From Candidatus Poseidoniales archaeon (lineage in GTDB: Archaea > Thermoplasmatota > Poseidoniia > Poseidoniales > Thalassarchaeaceae), in assembly GCA_028821815.1 (NCBI GenBank), contig JAPKEY010000101.1:1-5716 (forward strand): a DNA stretch of 5,716 bases. Direction: 5' to 3'. Within the stretch, counting starts at the first letter, position 1; every line of letters starts with the position of its first letter. The notes beneath the pieces were generated by a model. That model ran no database searches. It worked only from the letters and a program-made list of their open reading frames with translations, and had not been told where the DNA came from. A program made the translations under genes and the position numbers. Positions 1-5,651 of the stretch are shown here, piece by piece.

Positions 1-1
1 T

Positions 2-760
2 GGTTTGGTTGGAGCTAGTGCCGCAATAGCGTGGCAAGGTGAGAATGATTTCACTTGGGAATGCACAGCATGGCGGAATGGCACAGGGGAACGACAAATT
101 CCTTTGAATCTGGTCAAAGAAATGTCCCGAAAATTCCCAAGTACATTCTTGAATCGGGATCCAACTGCTGGACGTAGCCTCATTGCTCCACGAACTCCTT
201 GTCCAGTTCTATACGGCATCCGGGGTGAATCTGAACAAGGTGTTTTGGAGGCACACATATTTTTGCAGGAAAATGGTGCAGAGATTTCAGTTGACCATCG
301 TGTCCATCGGAGCAATCAAGCCACTGATGATCATTTGCGAGATTCGGCAATTGGCATTGTCAAAAATATTCGTGTGATGCAGGGGGGTCATGTTGAAATT
401 GATACAGGACAAAAACTGCTGGCATTTTCCCAAGGCGGTGACATTAACAAGTTATCACAAGAACTCCTCGAGGGGGACAATATTGAGTGGCTTGGGTTAG
501 AACATTCGGATGGTTCATTCCATCTTGAACGCATCAGACTGGTTGATGGACAACGGAATCGTACCCGTCCAATTTGCAGTTGTGGGCGGCGTTACAAATC
601 ACAGGGCCGAAATCAGTTGTTGAAATGTCCAAATTGTGGATCTAAACATGCAGATGTTTGGTGCACAGATAACGTGGATAGTGATTGGAAAGAACCCCCC
701 TCGTCTCATCGCAGGCATTTGGCCAAACCACTGTCGCGGGTGGGCAAGTCTGAAGTCTAA
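2..760 (+). CDS. tiaS: tRNA(Ile2) 2-agmatinylcytidine synthetase TiaS, C-terminal part (5' truncated by window edge)
   Basis: TiaS uses ATP and agmatine to convert C34 of the tRNA-Ile2 anticodon to agmatidine, so that the tRNA reads AUA rather than AUG. The reading frame is open to the left edge, so the N-terminus lies outside the window. The family is about 400 or more residues and about 252 are seen here. Numbering from the TTG codon at base 5, the segment has the TiaS block FLNRDPTAGRSLIAP (48-62), which runs into PCPVLYGIRGES (65-76). A probable OB-fold covers about 115-183. A C-terminal zinc ribbon has C191-x-C193 and C208-x-x-C211 with the surrounding PICSCGRRYKSQGR pattern typical of TiaS. 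A basic tail follows the ribbon. The gene ends in TAA, 17 bases before the next gene on the same strand. The TTG at base 5 is only an internal codon. The family call is firm; the missing part includes the kinase-like domain. Confidence 0.9.
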   Translation, partial: GLVGASAAIAWQGENDFTWECTAWRNGTGERQIPLNLVKEMSRKFPSTFLNRDPTAGRSLIAPRTPCPVLYGIRGESEQGVLEAHIFLQENGAEISVDHRVHRSNQATDDHLRDSAIGIVKNIRVMQGGHVEIDTGQKLLAFSQGGDINKLSQELLEGDNIEWLGLEHSDGSFHLERIRLVDGQRNRTRPICSCGRRYKSQGRNQLLKCPNCGSKHADVWCTDNVDSDWKEPPSSHRRHLAKPLSRVGKSEV

Positions 761-777
761 GATGCCATCCACAGCCC

Positions 778-1029
778 ATGGAGACCACCGAGGTTGGCAC
801 TTATGCCATGGTAGCTTTAACAATTGGATTACTAGTTTTCATTTGGCGTATGCGAATGCGAAACATCGTAAACAATCAGGATGATCCGACCATAGCTGGA
901 CAAGATGCATTGGATGGAGCGGCGATTAATCCTGAACAATTCGAAGAACCAGATGATGACGCACTGGACGAGATGCAAGATTTGCTGGAAAAGGCAGCAG
1001 AATCTCAGGGTCTCACCTACGAGGAGTGA
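778..1029 (+). CDS. Small single-pass membrane protein with acidic cytoplasmic tail, function unknown
   Basis: This 83-residue protein belongs to no family I recognise. Residues about 8-23 (TYAMVALTIGLLVFIW) form one hydrophobic segment near the N-terminus. It is followed at once by the basic run RMRMR (24-28), which predicts an N-out, C-in orientation by the positive-inside rule. The remaining tail, 29-83, holds 17 Asp/Glu and only one basic residue (K72). Residues about 60-76 could form an amphipathic acidic helix. The gene lies 17 bases after tiaS and may be cotranscribed with it. No Shine-Dalgarno sequence precedes the ATG. A second in-frame ATG at 808 would cut into the membrane segment, so 778 is preferred. 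The 3' end overlaps the convergent ATPase gene by 17 bases. The clean hydrophobic-basic-acidic layout and the close packing support a real gene, but the role is unknown. Confidence 0.7.
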   Translation: METTEVGTYAMVALTIGLLVFIWRMRMRNIVNNQDDPTIAGQDALDGAAINPEQFEEPDDDALDEMQDLLEKAAESQGLTYEE

Positions 1030-1582
1030 ATCCCTCATCGGATAGGATGAATTGCGTCACATCATCATCTATGTGTAATTCACGCATCATCGAATCCATC
1101 GAACTTCGGTGGAGGAACCAAGTTTCACATTCCGTCAAATTCCCACGCGATTTCCATCCCGACCCGCCAGCATCCTCATAGGCGGATGAAATTGCAATCA
1201 ACCCAACATCAGATGATATGCATTGATTGATTAGGCTGCGCATTGCCTTGAGAAGTGCCGAACTCACCCGACCCGTTTTTGCTGTCCAGTCATCTACTAC
1301 AACGAGTCTGATATTTTGCAGAGCCTCCAACAAACCAATCGCACTTTTAATGCCCATTTCGGTATTTTCCCCGACAGCACTCAAGTGAAGTTTTGACACT
1401 GCACTCGGAGATACATCTGCAAAAATCTGCGAAAAGCGTTCACCGTTTGGAATTTTATCACATATCCACACAACATGATTACCAGCGGCGAGTATTTCTC
1501 GTGCATACTGGAGGCCGCATGTTGTCCCACCACAACCTCCAGCCACCGATAGATGAATACAACCAGAAATGGGTGGCAGCAT
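1013..1582 (-). CDS. RecA/RadB-like ATPase-fold protein with degenerate Walker A motif
   Basis: The 189-residue product has the layout of a small RecA/RadB/KaiC-type core domain. A strand (IHLSVAGG, 9-16) leads into a P-loop-like AGGCGGTT (14-21). Next come a helix, the second strand NHVVWICD (35-42), a Walker B strand with acidic end (IRLVVVDDW, 91-99), and a late strand VGLIAISS (126-133) followed by a Gly-rich loop and ETWFLHR (153-159), as in RadB. The Walker A consensus is GxxxxGK[TS]. Here the first Gly is Ala and the Lys is Thr (T20), so normal ATP hydrolysis is doubtful. I chose the ATG at 1582 because it leaves a 76-base promoter gap to the divergent gene. A TTG at 1627 would add 15 residues, and the longest open frame (ATG at 1702) would overlap the neighbour. 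No Shine-Dalgarno sequence is visible. Possible roles are a RadB-like recombination accessory protein or a non-catalytic regulator. The fold call is moderately sure and the function is not. Confidence 0.65.
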   Translation of the reverse strand: MLPPISGCIHLSVAGGCGGTTCGLQYAREILAAGNHVVWICDKIPNGERFSQIFADVSPSAVSKLHLSAVGENTEMGIKSAIGLLEALQNIRLVVVDDWTAKTGRVSSALLKAMRSLINQCISSDVGLIAISSAYEDAGGSGWKSRGNLTECETWFLHRSSMDSMMRELHIDDDVTQFILSDEGFTPRR

Positions 1583-1628
1583 GAACGGTCGTTGCAGCCG
1601 CGGTACATGAGGAGTGTGGCGGCGCAAT

Positions 1629-1637
1629 GGATATACG
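1629..1637 (+). promoter_or_regulatory. Candidate TATA box for the gene starting at 1659
   Basis: The AT-rich stretch GGATATACG is centred near 1633, about 26 bases before the ATG at 1659. That spacing is expected between an archaeal TATA box and a transcription start that coincides with the start codon, that is, a leaderless mRNA. There is no Shine-Dalgarno sequence before the ATG, which agrees with leaderless translation. The call rests on position and base composition only. Confidence 0.4.
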
Positions 1638-1658
1638 ATTGACCCTGTGTGGCGATTC

Positions 1659-1907
1659 ATGGCCAAGGATGCGATCCTAGACCCGGGATTCAATCTCGAC
1701 AACTTGGAGCGAATCCCTCGAAGAGACCTCCCTTACTTCGATGAGCAGGATGAGGACGTCGGTCTCATCACTGGCATGACAAGCAGTGGTGGCATTTTCC
1801 GCGTGGCATTCCTTGACACAAATCAGTTCGGACCACACGCCATGATTGTGATGCTCTTTGGATTTGCAGCCATCACTGGCAGTATTCTATTTGCCCTCTC
1901 ACTCTAG
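1659..1907 (+). CDS. Small protein with C-terminal membrane anchor, function unknown
   Basis: The product has 82 residues. The N-terminal part is soluble and charged (about 1-33, with ERIPRRD at 17-23 and an acidic patch DEQDED at 28-33). A Gly/Ser-containing middle (35-58) follows. The hydrophobic segment AMIVMLFGFAAITGSILFAL (61-80) ends almost at the C-terminus, so the protein looks tail-anchored or like a single-pass protein with its bulk on one side of the membrane. I chose the ATG at 1659 over the in-frame ATG at 1614 because a TATA-like element lies 26 bases upstream of 1659 and the longer form would use up the divergent promoter region. The TAG stop lies in the CTAG shared with the purB stop on the other strand. 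I do not recognise the family. It is divergent from the RecA-like gene, which may hint at a shared regulatory region but does not prove a shared role. Confidence 0.65.
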   Translation: MAKDAILDPGFNLDNLERIPRRDLPYFDEQDEDVGLITGMTSSGGIFRVAFLDTNQFGPHAMIVMLFGFAAITGSILFALSL

Positions 1908-3256
1908 TCTCTGAGTTGAGAACGGGCTACTGCTACCGCTTCATCAACTAATTCTAGTGATACACCGATATGATTTGCTGGATCAAACATGGTGTCGAGT
2001 TGCGAACTGTCAAAGTGTTGCGTGATTGCTTCAATATTTCCACACACCTCACGCAGATGACTGCCATCTGAAATACAGGTCATACTGGCACCGCGTAGAA
2101 TTTCATGTGCCTCATCTCTTGGAATGCCGGCGTCGACAAGTTCGATCATCACTTTTTCAGCCATAACAAGCCCATTCTGTCGATCAATGTTCAAGCGCAT
2201 ATTATCAACATCAACAACGCATTTTGCCATGACACGATTGCATTTTGCCATGATGTCATCGAGCAAGATGGCTGAGTGCGATAGAGTGAACCTCTCCGCA
2301 CTACTGTTGGCCAAGTCACGCTCGTGCCAAAGTAATGCATTTTCGTATGAAGGGATTATGAAGGAGCGAACAATTCTAGCCAACCCACATGCATTCTCAG
2401 CAGTAATTGGATTCCGCTTGTGCGCCATGGTACTACTCCCAACTTGCTTTTCGGCATCGAACCATTCACCAACTTCGGCAATTTCACTACGCTGAAGGTT
2501 GCGAATTTCTTGCAATAATTTCTCGACACTTGTAGCAACGTTTGCCATCCAAGATACCCATTCGATGTACCGATCACGGCCCACTACTTGTGTGGTAACC
2601 AATGGGACACTGAGATTCAGATGTGTCAGAATCAATCGCTGTAATTCACGCGCATCAGTTCCCTGTGCCGCACCAGTGCCCACAGCACCGAGGAATTTTC
2701 CGACACATATCCTTTCAGTAATTTCGTCAAGTCTGACATGATGACGTCGAAACTCATCAAGGAATACAGCGATTTTCAGCCCAAATGTAATCGGGACAGC
2801 AGCCTGGCCATGGGTTCTTCCCAACATGACTGTAGCACGTTCGCGTTCGGCTAAATCTGCAAGAGTTGAGATCAATGTCGATAACATCTCTCGATGAATC
2901 TCCACACTATTCTTGATTTGCAACCCTACTGCGGTATCTACAATATCATTGCTTGTCGCACCGAGGTGGATGCACCAACCCGCTTCCCCAGCAGCTTCTG
3001 CCATTGCTTTAGTTAGTGCCATGATATCATGACGGGTTTCTCGCTCGATTTCATCGACCCTTTCTACGGTTACAGATACAGGGTTGGAGATGGCTGCCAC
3101 CGCCGCATAATGTTCATCGGATACGCGGCCGAGGTGATTGTGGGCCCAAATTAGTGCCCTTTCAACATCAAGTTGCCGCGCATGACGCCCTTCTTGACTC
3201 CATACCAACTTGATTGGCTCACGCCCATATCGATAATCTAGAGGACTTACTGGCAT
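1904..3256 (-). CDS. purB: Adenylosuccinate lyase
   Basis: PurB is a cytoplasmic homotetramer that eliminates fumarate from SAICAR and from adenylosuccinate, thereby acting twice in purine synthesis. At 450 residues it has normal family length. The N-terminus PLDYRYG (5-11) is a typical archaeal/bacterial PurB opening and fixes the ATG. Visible motifs are TRHD (74-77), GATSNDIVDT (99-108), GRTHGQAAVP with the probable general-acid H149 (146-155), the flexible signature loop GSSTMAHKRNP (273-283) with the catalytic serine, and WHERDLANSSAER (310-322). The signature loop has Ala278 where most PurB proteins have Pro; the broad superfamily pattern allows this. A near-match to a ribosome binding site (GGTGG, about 4 bases before the ATG) lies in the 60-base gap to dph6. 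No good TATA box is seen there, so readthrough from dph6 is likely. The 3' end meets the convergent small membrane gene. Confidence 0.96.
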   Translation of the reverse strand: MPVSPLDYRYGREPIKLVWSQEGRHARQLDVERALIWAHNHLGRVSDEHYAAVAAISNPVSVTVERVDEIERETRHDIMALTKAMAEAAGEAGWCIHLGATSNDIVDTAVGLQIKNSVEIHREMLSTLISTLADLAERERATVMLGRTHGQAAVPITFGLKIAVFLDEFRRHHVRLDEITERICVGKFLGAVGTGAAQGTDARELQRLILTHLNLSVPLVTTQVVGRDRYIEWVSWMANVATSVEKLLQEIRNLQRSEIAEVGEWFDAEKQVGSSTMAHKRNPITAENACGLARIVRSFIIPSYENALLWHERDLANSSAERFTLSHSAILLDDIMAKCNRVMAKCVVDVDNMRLNIDRQNGLVMAEKVMIELVDAGIPRDEAHEILRGASMTCISDGSHLREVCGNIEAITQHFDSSQLDTMFDPANHIGVSLELVDEAVAVARSQLRD

Positions 3257-3316
3257 TGAACCACCCAGTTGTTGGGCACAGGGCGTCGGTTTTGAGGATG
3301 TCGCATTGAATCACCA

Positions 3317-4102
3317 TCAAAGTGGGGCCAGTTCAGCGCCCCAAATGTCTACCCAACCTCTACGCCCCGTCCAATGAACCGTGTGTTGAGTTTTGATTTG
3401 AGATGCCATCCATGGGGCGGAAAGAACTGCGGTTTCAAACTCACCACCTTCCCCATCTATATTGAATCTGTATTTGTCGGCCAGAACCTCCAATTCATCA
3501 ATGTCATTCGCACGCAATACCCGTCCTAACCATTCTTCACCCAAGCCTTCTGTGGAAATAGAAGTCAGCATGATATCATGTCCATGTGAAATCAAATCAC
3601 GCATGTGGGATCGACCATCATGATGCCAGAGCGGGTTGAATGATTTGATATTCAATCGGGCACACATCTGCTCGATACGTGTTTTTTGATAATCACTCCG
3701 TATGGCGCCTACAACCAACCCCTCAATTGGAGCAGTTGAGCGCAATCTGTGCAAATTCGGTGGCCATTTCCATCCATTCGGCCAATTTGCATCAGCCAGT
3801 TCGGCAGCAGACCATGTTTCAGAACGTGATTTACGACTTCCATATACGACATTCGCCAACGCTTCTTCGAGTTGATTCATCTCTGATTCTTCATCGCCCT
3901 CGATTGAAATCGGCAGCCAGGGAATATTAGCGCTGGCTGCTTGCATTCCAGCTAGCGCTGTGGTAGGCACTTGAAACATCATAGAATCATCCCCTGTCAC
4001 GCGTATAGTAACCATCCCGGAAACTTCCCACCCACGTAATGTCGTCCACCATGTGGCATAAGACGAATCCTTGCCGCCGGATGATAGGACGAGTACCCGC
4101 AT
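3317..4102 (-). CDS. dph6: Diphthine--ammonia ligase (Dph6 family)
   Basis: Dph6 catalyses the last step of diphthamide synthesis, the ATP-dependent amidation of diphthine on the conserved histidine of EF-2. The PP-loop SSGGKDSSYA lies at residues 7-16. The family block EGLVVGAIRSDYQKTRIEQM is at 127-146, followed by NIKSFNPLWHHD (151-162). The C-terminal GEGGEFETAVLSAPWM is at 217-232. The ATG at 4102 starts exactly at the first strand (MRVLVLSSGG). An ATG at 4114 would add only four residues, and the longest open frame would run into psmA. A weak TATA-like TCTATCGA on the - strand is centred about 26 bases before 4102, which favours a leaderless start. At 261 residues the protein is some 30-40 longer than the usual archaeal form. 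The extra length appears to be a Trp-rich insert at about 88-125. It is probably cotranscribed with purB, 60 bases downstream. Confidence 0.93.
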   Translation of the reverse strand: MRVLVLSSGGKDSSYATWWTTLRGWEVSGMVTIRVTGDDSMMFQVPTTALAGMQAASANIPWLPISIEGDEESEMNQLEEALANVVYGSRKSRSETWSAAELADANWPNGWKWPPNLHRLRSTAPIEGLVVGAIRSDYQKTRIEQMCARLNIKSFNPLWHHDGRSHMRDLISHGHDIMLTSISTEGLGEEWLGRVLRANDIDELEVLADKYRFNIDGEGGEFETAVLSAPWMASQIKTQHTVHWTGRRGWVDIWGAELAPL

Positions 4103-4227
4103 GGCTTGCTGCATACGATTGCGGTCGATAGACTCGTCGCCCCTTGGGTTGAAGAACCTCCACGCGCGCGCAAGGGTTAGTCGACGAAGGTTCAAAGGGG
4201 ACACCGGAGGTCGGCGGAGAGATTCAG
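4103..4227. promoter_or_regulatory. Divergent dph6/psmA promoter region
   Basis: These 125 bases separate two divergent genes and must hold both promoters. For dph6 a weak TATA-like element lies near 4128. For psmA no convincing TATA box is seen at the leaderless distance; TTCAAAGG near 4194 is the best AT-containing stretch. A perfect GGAGGT at 4206-4211 is 16 bases before the psmA ATG, too far for a standard ribosome binding site; GGCGGAGA at 4213-4220, 7 bases away, is a weaker candidate. Two six-base inverted repeats interleave: CCCTTG (4141-4146) with CAAGGG (4171-4176), and GAACCT (4154-4159) with AGGTTC (4188-4193). An alternating CG run (ACGCGCGCGC, 4162-4171) lies between them. No small gene is supported here. 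Confidence 0.5.
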
Positions 4228-4953
4228 ATGCAGCCAAGCGGAAGAGGGTATGACCATGGTATTACGACATTCAGCCCAGATGGGCGCCTATTTCAGGTAG
4301 AATATGCCCGGGAATCGGTGAAGCGCGGAACGACCACAGCCGGGCTAAAATATCGAGACGGTGTCATCTTGATTGTCGATAAGCGAATTTCAAGCCGATT
4401 AATCATCCCAGAATCGATTGAGAAGGTCTACAAAATCGATGAACACATTGGTTTTGCAACCTCGGGCCTCGTTGCTGATGCTCGGCAACTCGTTGACCGT
4501 GCACGTGTACAGTGTCAGATTAACCGTATTACCTATAGTGACAAGATTCCAGTCGATGCATTGGCTAAGCGAATTTGTGATTTCAAGCAGTCATTCACCC
4601 AATATGGAGGTTCACGTCCATTTGGTACCGCACTATTGATTGCAGGTGTCGATGAGAATGGTCTCCATCTCTATGAAACTGATCCTTCTGGTGCTTACCA
4701 ATCTTATCACGCCGGTGCGATTGGCCGAGGCCGAAACACTGTTGTTGATTATTTCGAGAGCAACTGGAAACCAAATCTTACGCTCAATGCCGGTATCAAG
4801 ATGGGTCTTGAAGCTCTCAGAGAATCTATTGAAGCCAAACTTAACAAACAAGCAGTTGAAGTTGCAGTTATCGATTCAGCGGGTTACCGCGTACTTGATC
4901 GTGCCGAAACCATAGCACAAATTGACAAACTCAAACCCGCATATGACGAGTGA
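4228..4953 (+). CDS. psmA: 20S proteasome alpha subunit
   Basis: Seven copies of PsmA form each outer ring of the 20S proteasome, which gates substrate entry and docks ATPases such as PAN. At 241 residues the length is normal. The alpha-type signature covers Y8-D9 through ITTFSPDGRLFQVEYA (12-27). As judged from memory of the Thermoplasma protein, numbering matches without gaps through the N-terminal half: the gate residues Y8, D9, P17 and Y26 and the pocket lysine K66 (in ESIEKVYKID), which binds HbYX tails of activators, are all present. TSGLVADAR (78-86) and FTQYGGSRPFG (123-133) are further family blocks. As expected for alpha subunits, there is no N-terminal catalytic threonine; the beta subunit is not in this window. 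The ATG is the only sensible start. The TGA stop lies 8 bases before the SBDS start, so the two genes probably form one operon. Confidence 0.97.
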   Translation: MQPSGRGYDHGITTFSPDGRLFQVEYARESVKRGTTTAGLKYRDGVILIVDKRISSRLIIPESIEKVYKIDEHIGFATSGLVADARQLVDRARVQCQINRITYSDKIPVDALAKRICDFKQSFTQYGGSRPFGTALLIAGVDENGLHLYETDPSGAYQSYHAGAIGRGRNTVVDYFESNWKPNLTLNAGIKMGLEALRESIEAKLNKQAVEVAVIDSAGYRVLDRAETIAQIDKLKPAYDE

Positions 4954-4956
4954 GGT
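4952..4956 (+). promoter_or_regulatory. Ribosome binding site deciding the SBDS start
   Basis: GAGGT ends 5 bases before the ATG at 4962 and overlaps the psmA stop. It supports the ATG at 4962 over the GTG at 4950, which would place the start inside psmA and add four residues (MRLN) not typical of the family. Confidence 0.6.
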
Positions 4957-4961
4957 TAAAC

Positions 4962-5651
4962 ATGGTTAGTTTGGATAACGCAGTCGTTGCTCGATTAGAG
5001 AAAGGCGGAAAGCGCTACGAAATCCTTGTCGATCCAGAATTAGTTGACGGGTTCAAAACAGATCCGAACAGCGTCAACCTTGATGATTTGCTTGCAACTG
5101 ATGAAATTTGGCACGATGCCCGTGGTGGGGAGCGGCCAACAGAAGAAAAAATCAAATCGACCTTCGGGACTACCGAGTTGCTTGATTGTGTGATCAATAT
5201 TCTACACAATGGATCGATTCAACTTACGACTATACAGCGGAGAAAAATGATTGCTGATAAACGGCAACAGATTGTTACTGAAATTTCAAGGACGGCGATC
5301 GACCCCCGGAGCAAAGCACCGCACCCGGTAACTCGCATCGAACTCGCCTTGGATGAATTGCGTTGGAATCCAGATCCATTTCTATCCGTAGAGCGCCAAA
5401 TTAAGGACGCAATCACCGCCCTGCGTCCAGTCATCCCCCTTTCCTTTGAAACGATAAAATTAGCATTCAGAGTATCTGGCTCAGCCTATGGGTCGGTCCA
5501 ACGCGAAGTTCGAAGTGATGTCATCAAAGAACAATGGTTGGAGAATGGAGACTGGGCCTTTGTTGTCGAAATCCCAGCAGGCATGAAGGGTGAGTACCTT
5601 TCGAAGGTTGCCAAGAGAGATCCAAATACCGAAGTCAAGGAGTTGAATTGA
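4962..5651 (+). CDS. sdo1: Ribosome maturation protein SBDS (Sdo1 family)
   Basis: SBDS binds the large ribosomal subunit and, with an EF-2-like GTPase, releases the anti-association factor IF6. The product has 229 residues, the usual archaeal length, with the three classic domains. The FYSH domain (about 1-85) opens with MVSLDNAVVARLEKGGKRYE and contains FGTTELL (68-74) and IQLTTIQRRKM (86-96). The central helical domain (about 95-160) has DPRSKAPHPVTRIELAL (114-130). The C-terminal ferredoxin-like domain (about 160-229) has IPLSFETIKLAF (158-169) and WAFVVEIPAG (198-207). The N-terminus MVSLD is the common archaeal start and is backed by a well-spaced GAGGT. Position after psmA matches the conserved archaeal proteasome-exosome gene string, in which exosome genes usually come next. 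Confidence 0.96.
   Translation: MVSLDNAVVARLEKGGKRYEILVDPELVDGFKTDPNSVNLDDLLATDEIWHDARGGERPTEEKIKSTFGTTELLDCVINILHNGSIQLTTIQRRKMIADKRQQIVTEISRTAIDPRSKAPHPVTRIELALDELRWNPDPFLSVERQIKDAITALRPVIPLSFETIKLAFRVSGSAYGSVQREVRSDVIKEQWLENGDWAFVVEIPAGMKGEYLSKVAKRDPNTEVKELN
5637..5642 (+). promoter_or_regulatory. Possible ribosome binding site at the end of the SBDS gene
   Basis: AAGGAG ends 5 bases before the TTG at 5648, the same spacing as the GAGGT before the SBDS gene. It lies within the SBDS coding frame, so it could be chance, but it is the main support for a translated gene starting at 5648. Confidence 0.35.

Noticed and set aside
1583..1702. Extension of the RecA-like frame to an ATG at 1702.
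   Set aside because: It would overlap the start of the divergent gene at 1659 and cover the promoter region, and the added residues look non-domain-like.
2219..2253. A 14-base direct repeat (GCATTTTGCCATGA at 2219 and 2240) with 21-base period within purB, giving MAKC twice.
   Set aside because: It lies in frame in a helix whose length matches ordinary PurB proteins from memory, so it is not an insertion or mobile repeat, just similar heptads in a helix.
2124..2495. A 123-codon open frame on the + strand inside purB.
   Set aside because: It is antisense to the well-conserved purB coding region, and its product has no recognisable features.
4103..4237. Extension of dph6 to an ATG at 4237.
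   Set aside because: It would overlap the psmA start; the conserved Dph6 N-terminus begins at 4102, and the extra 45 residues look like read-through of the intergenic region.
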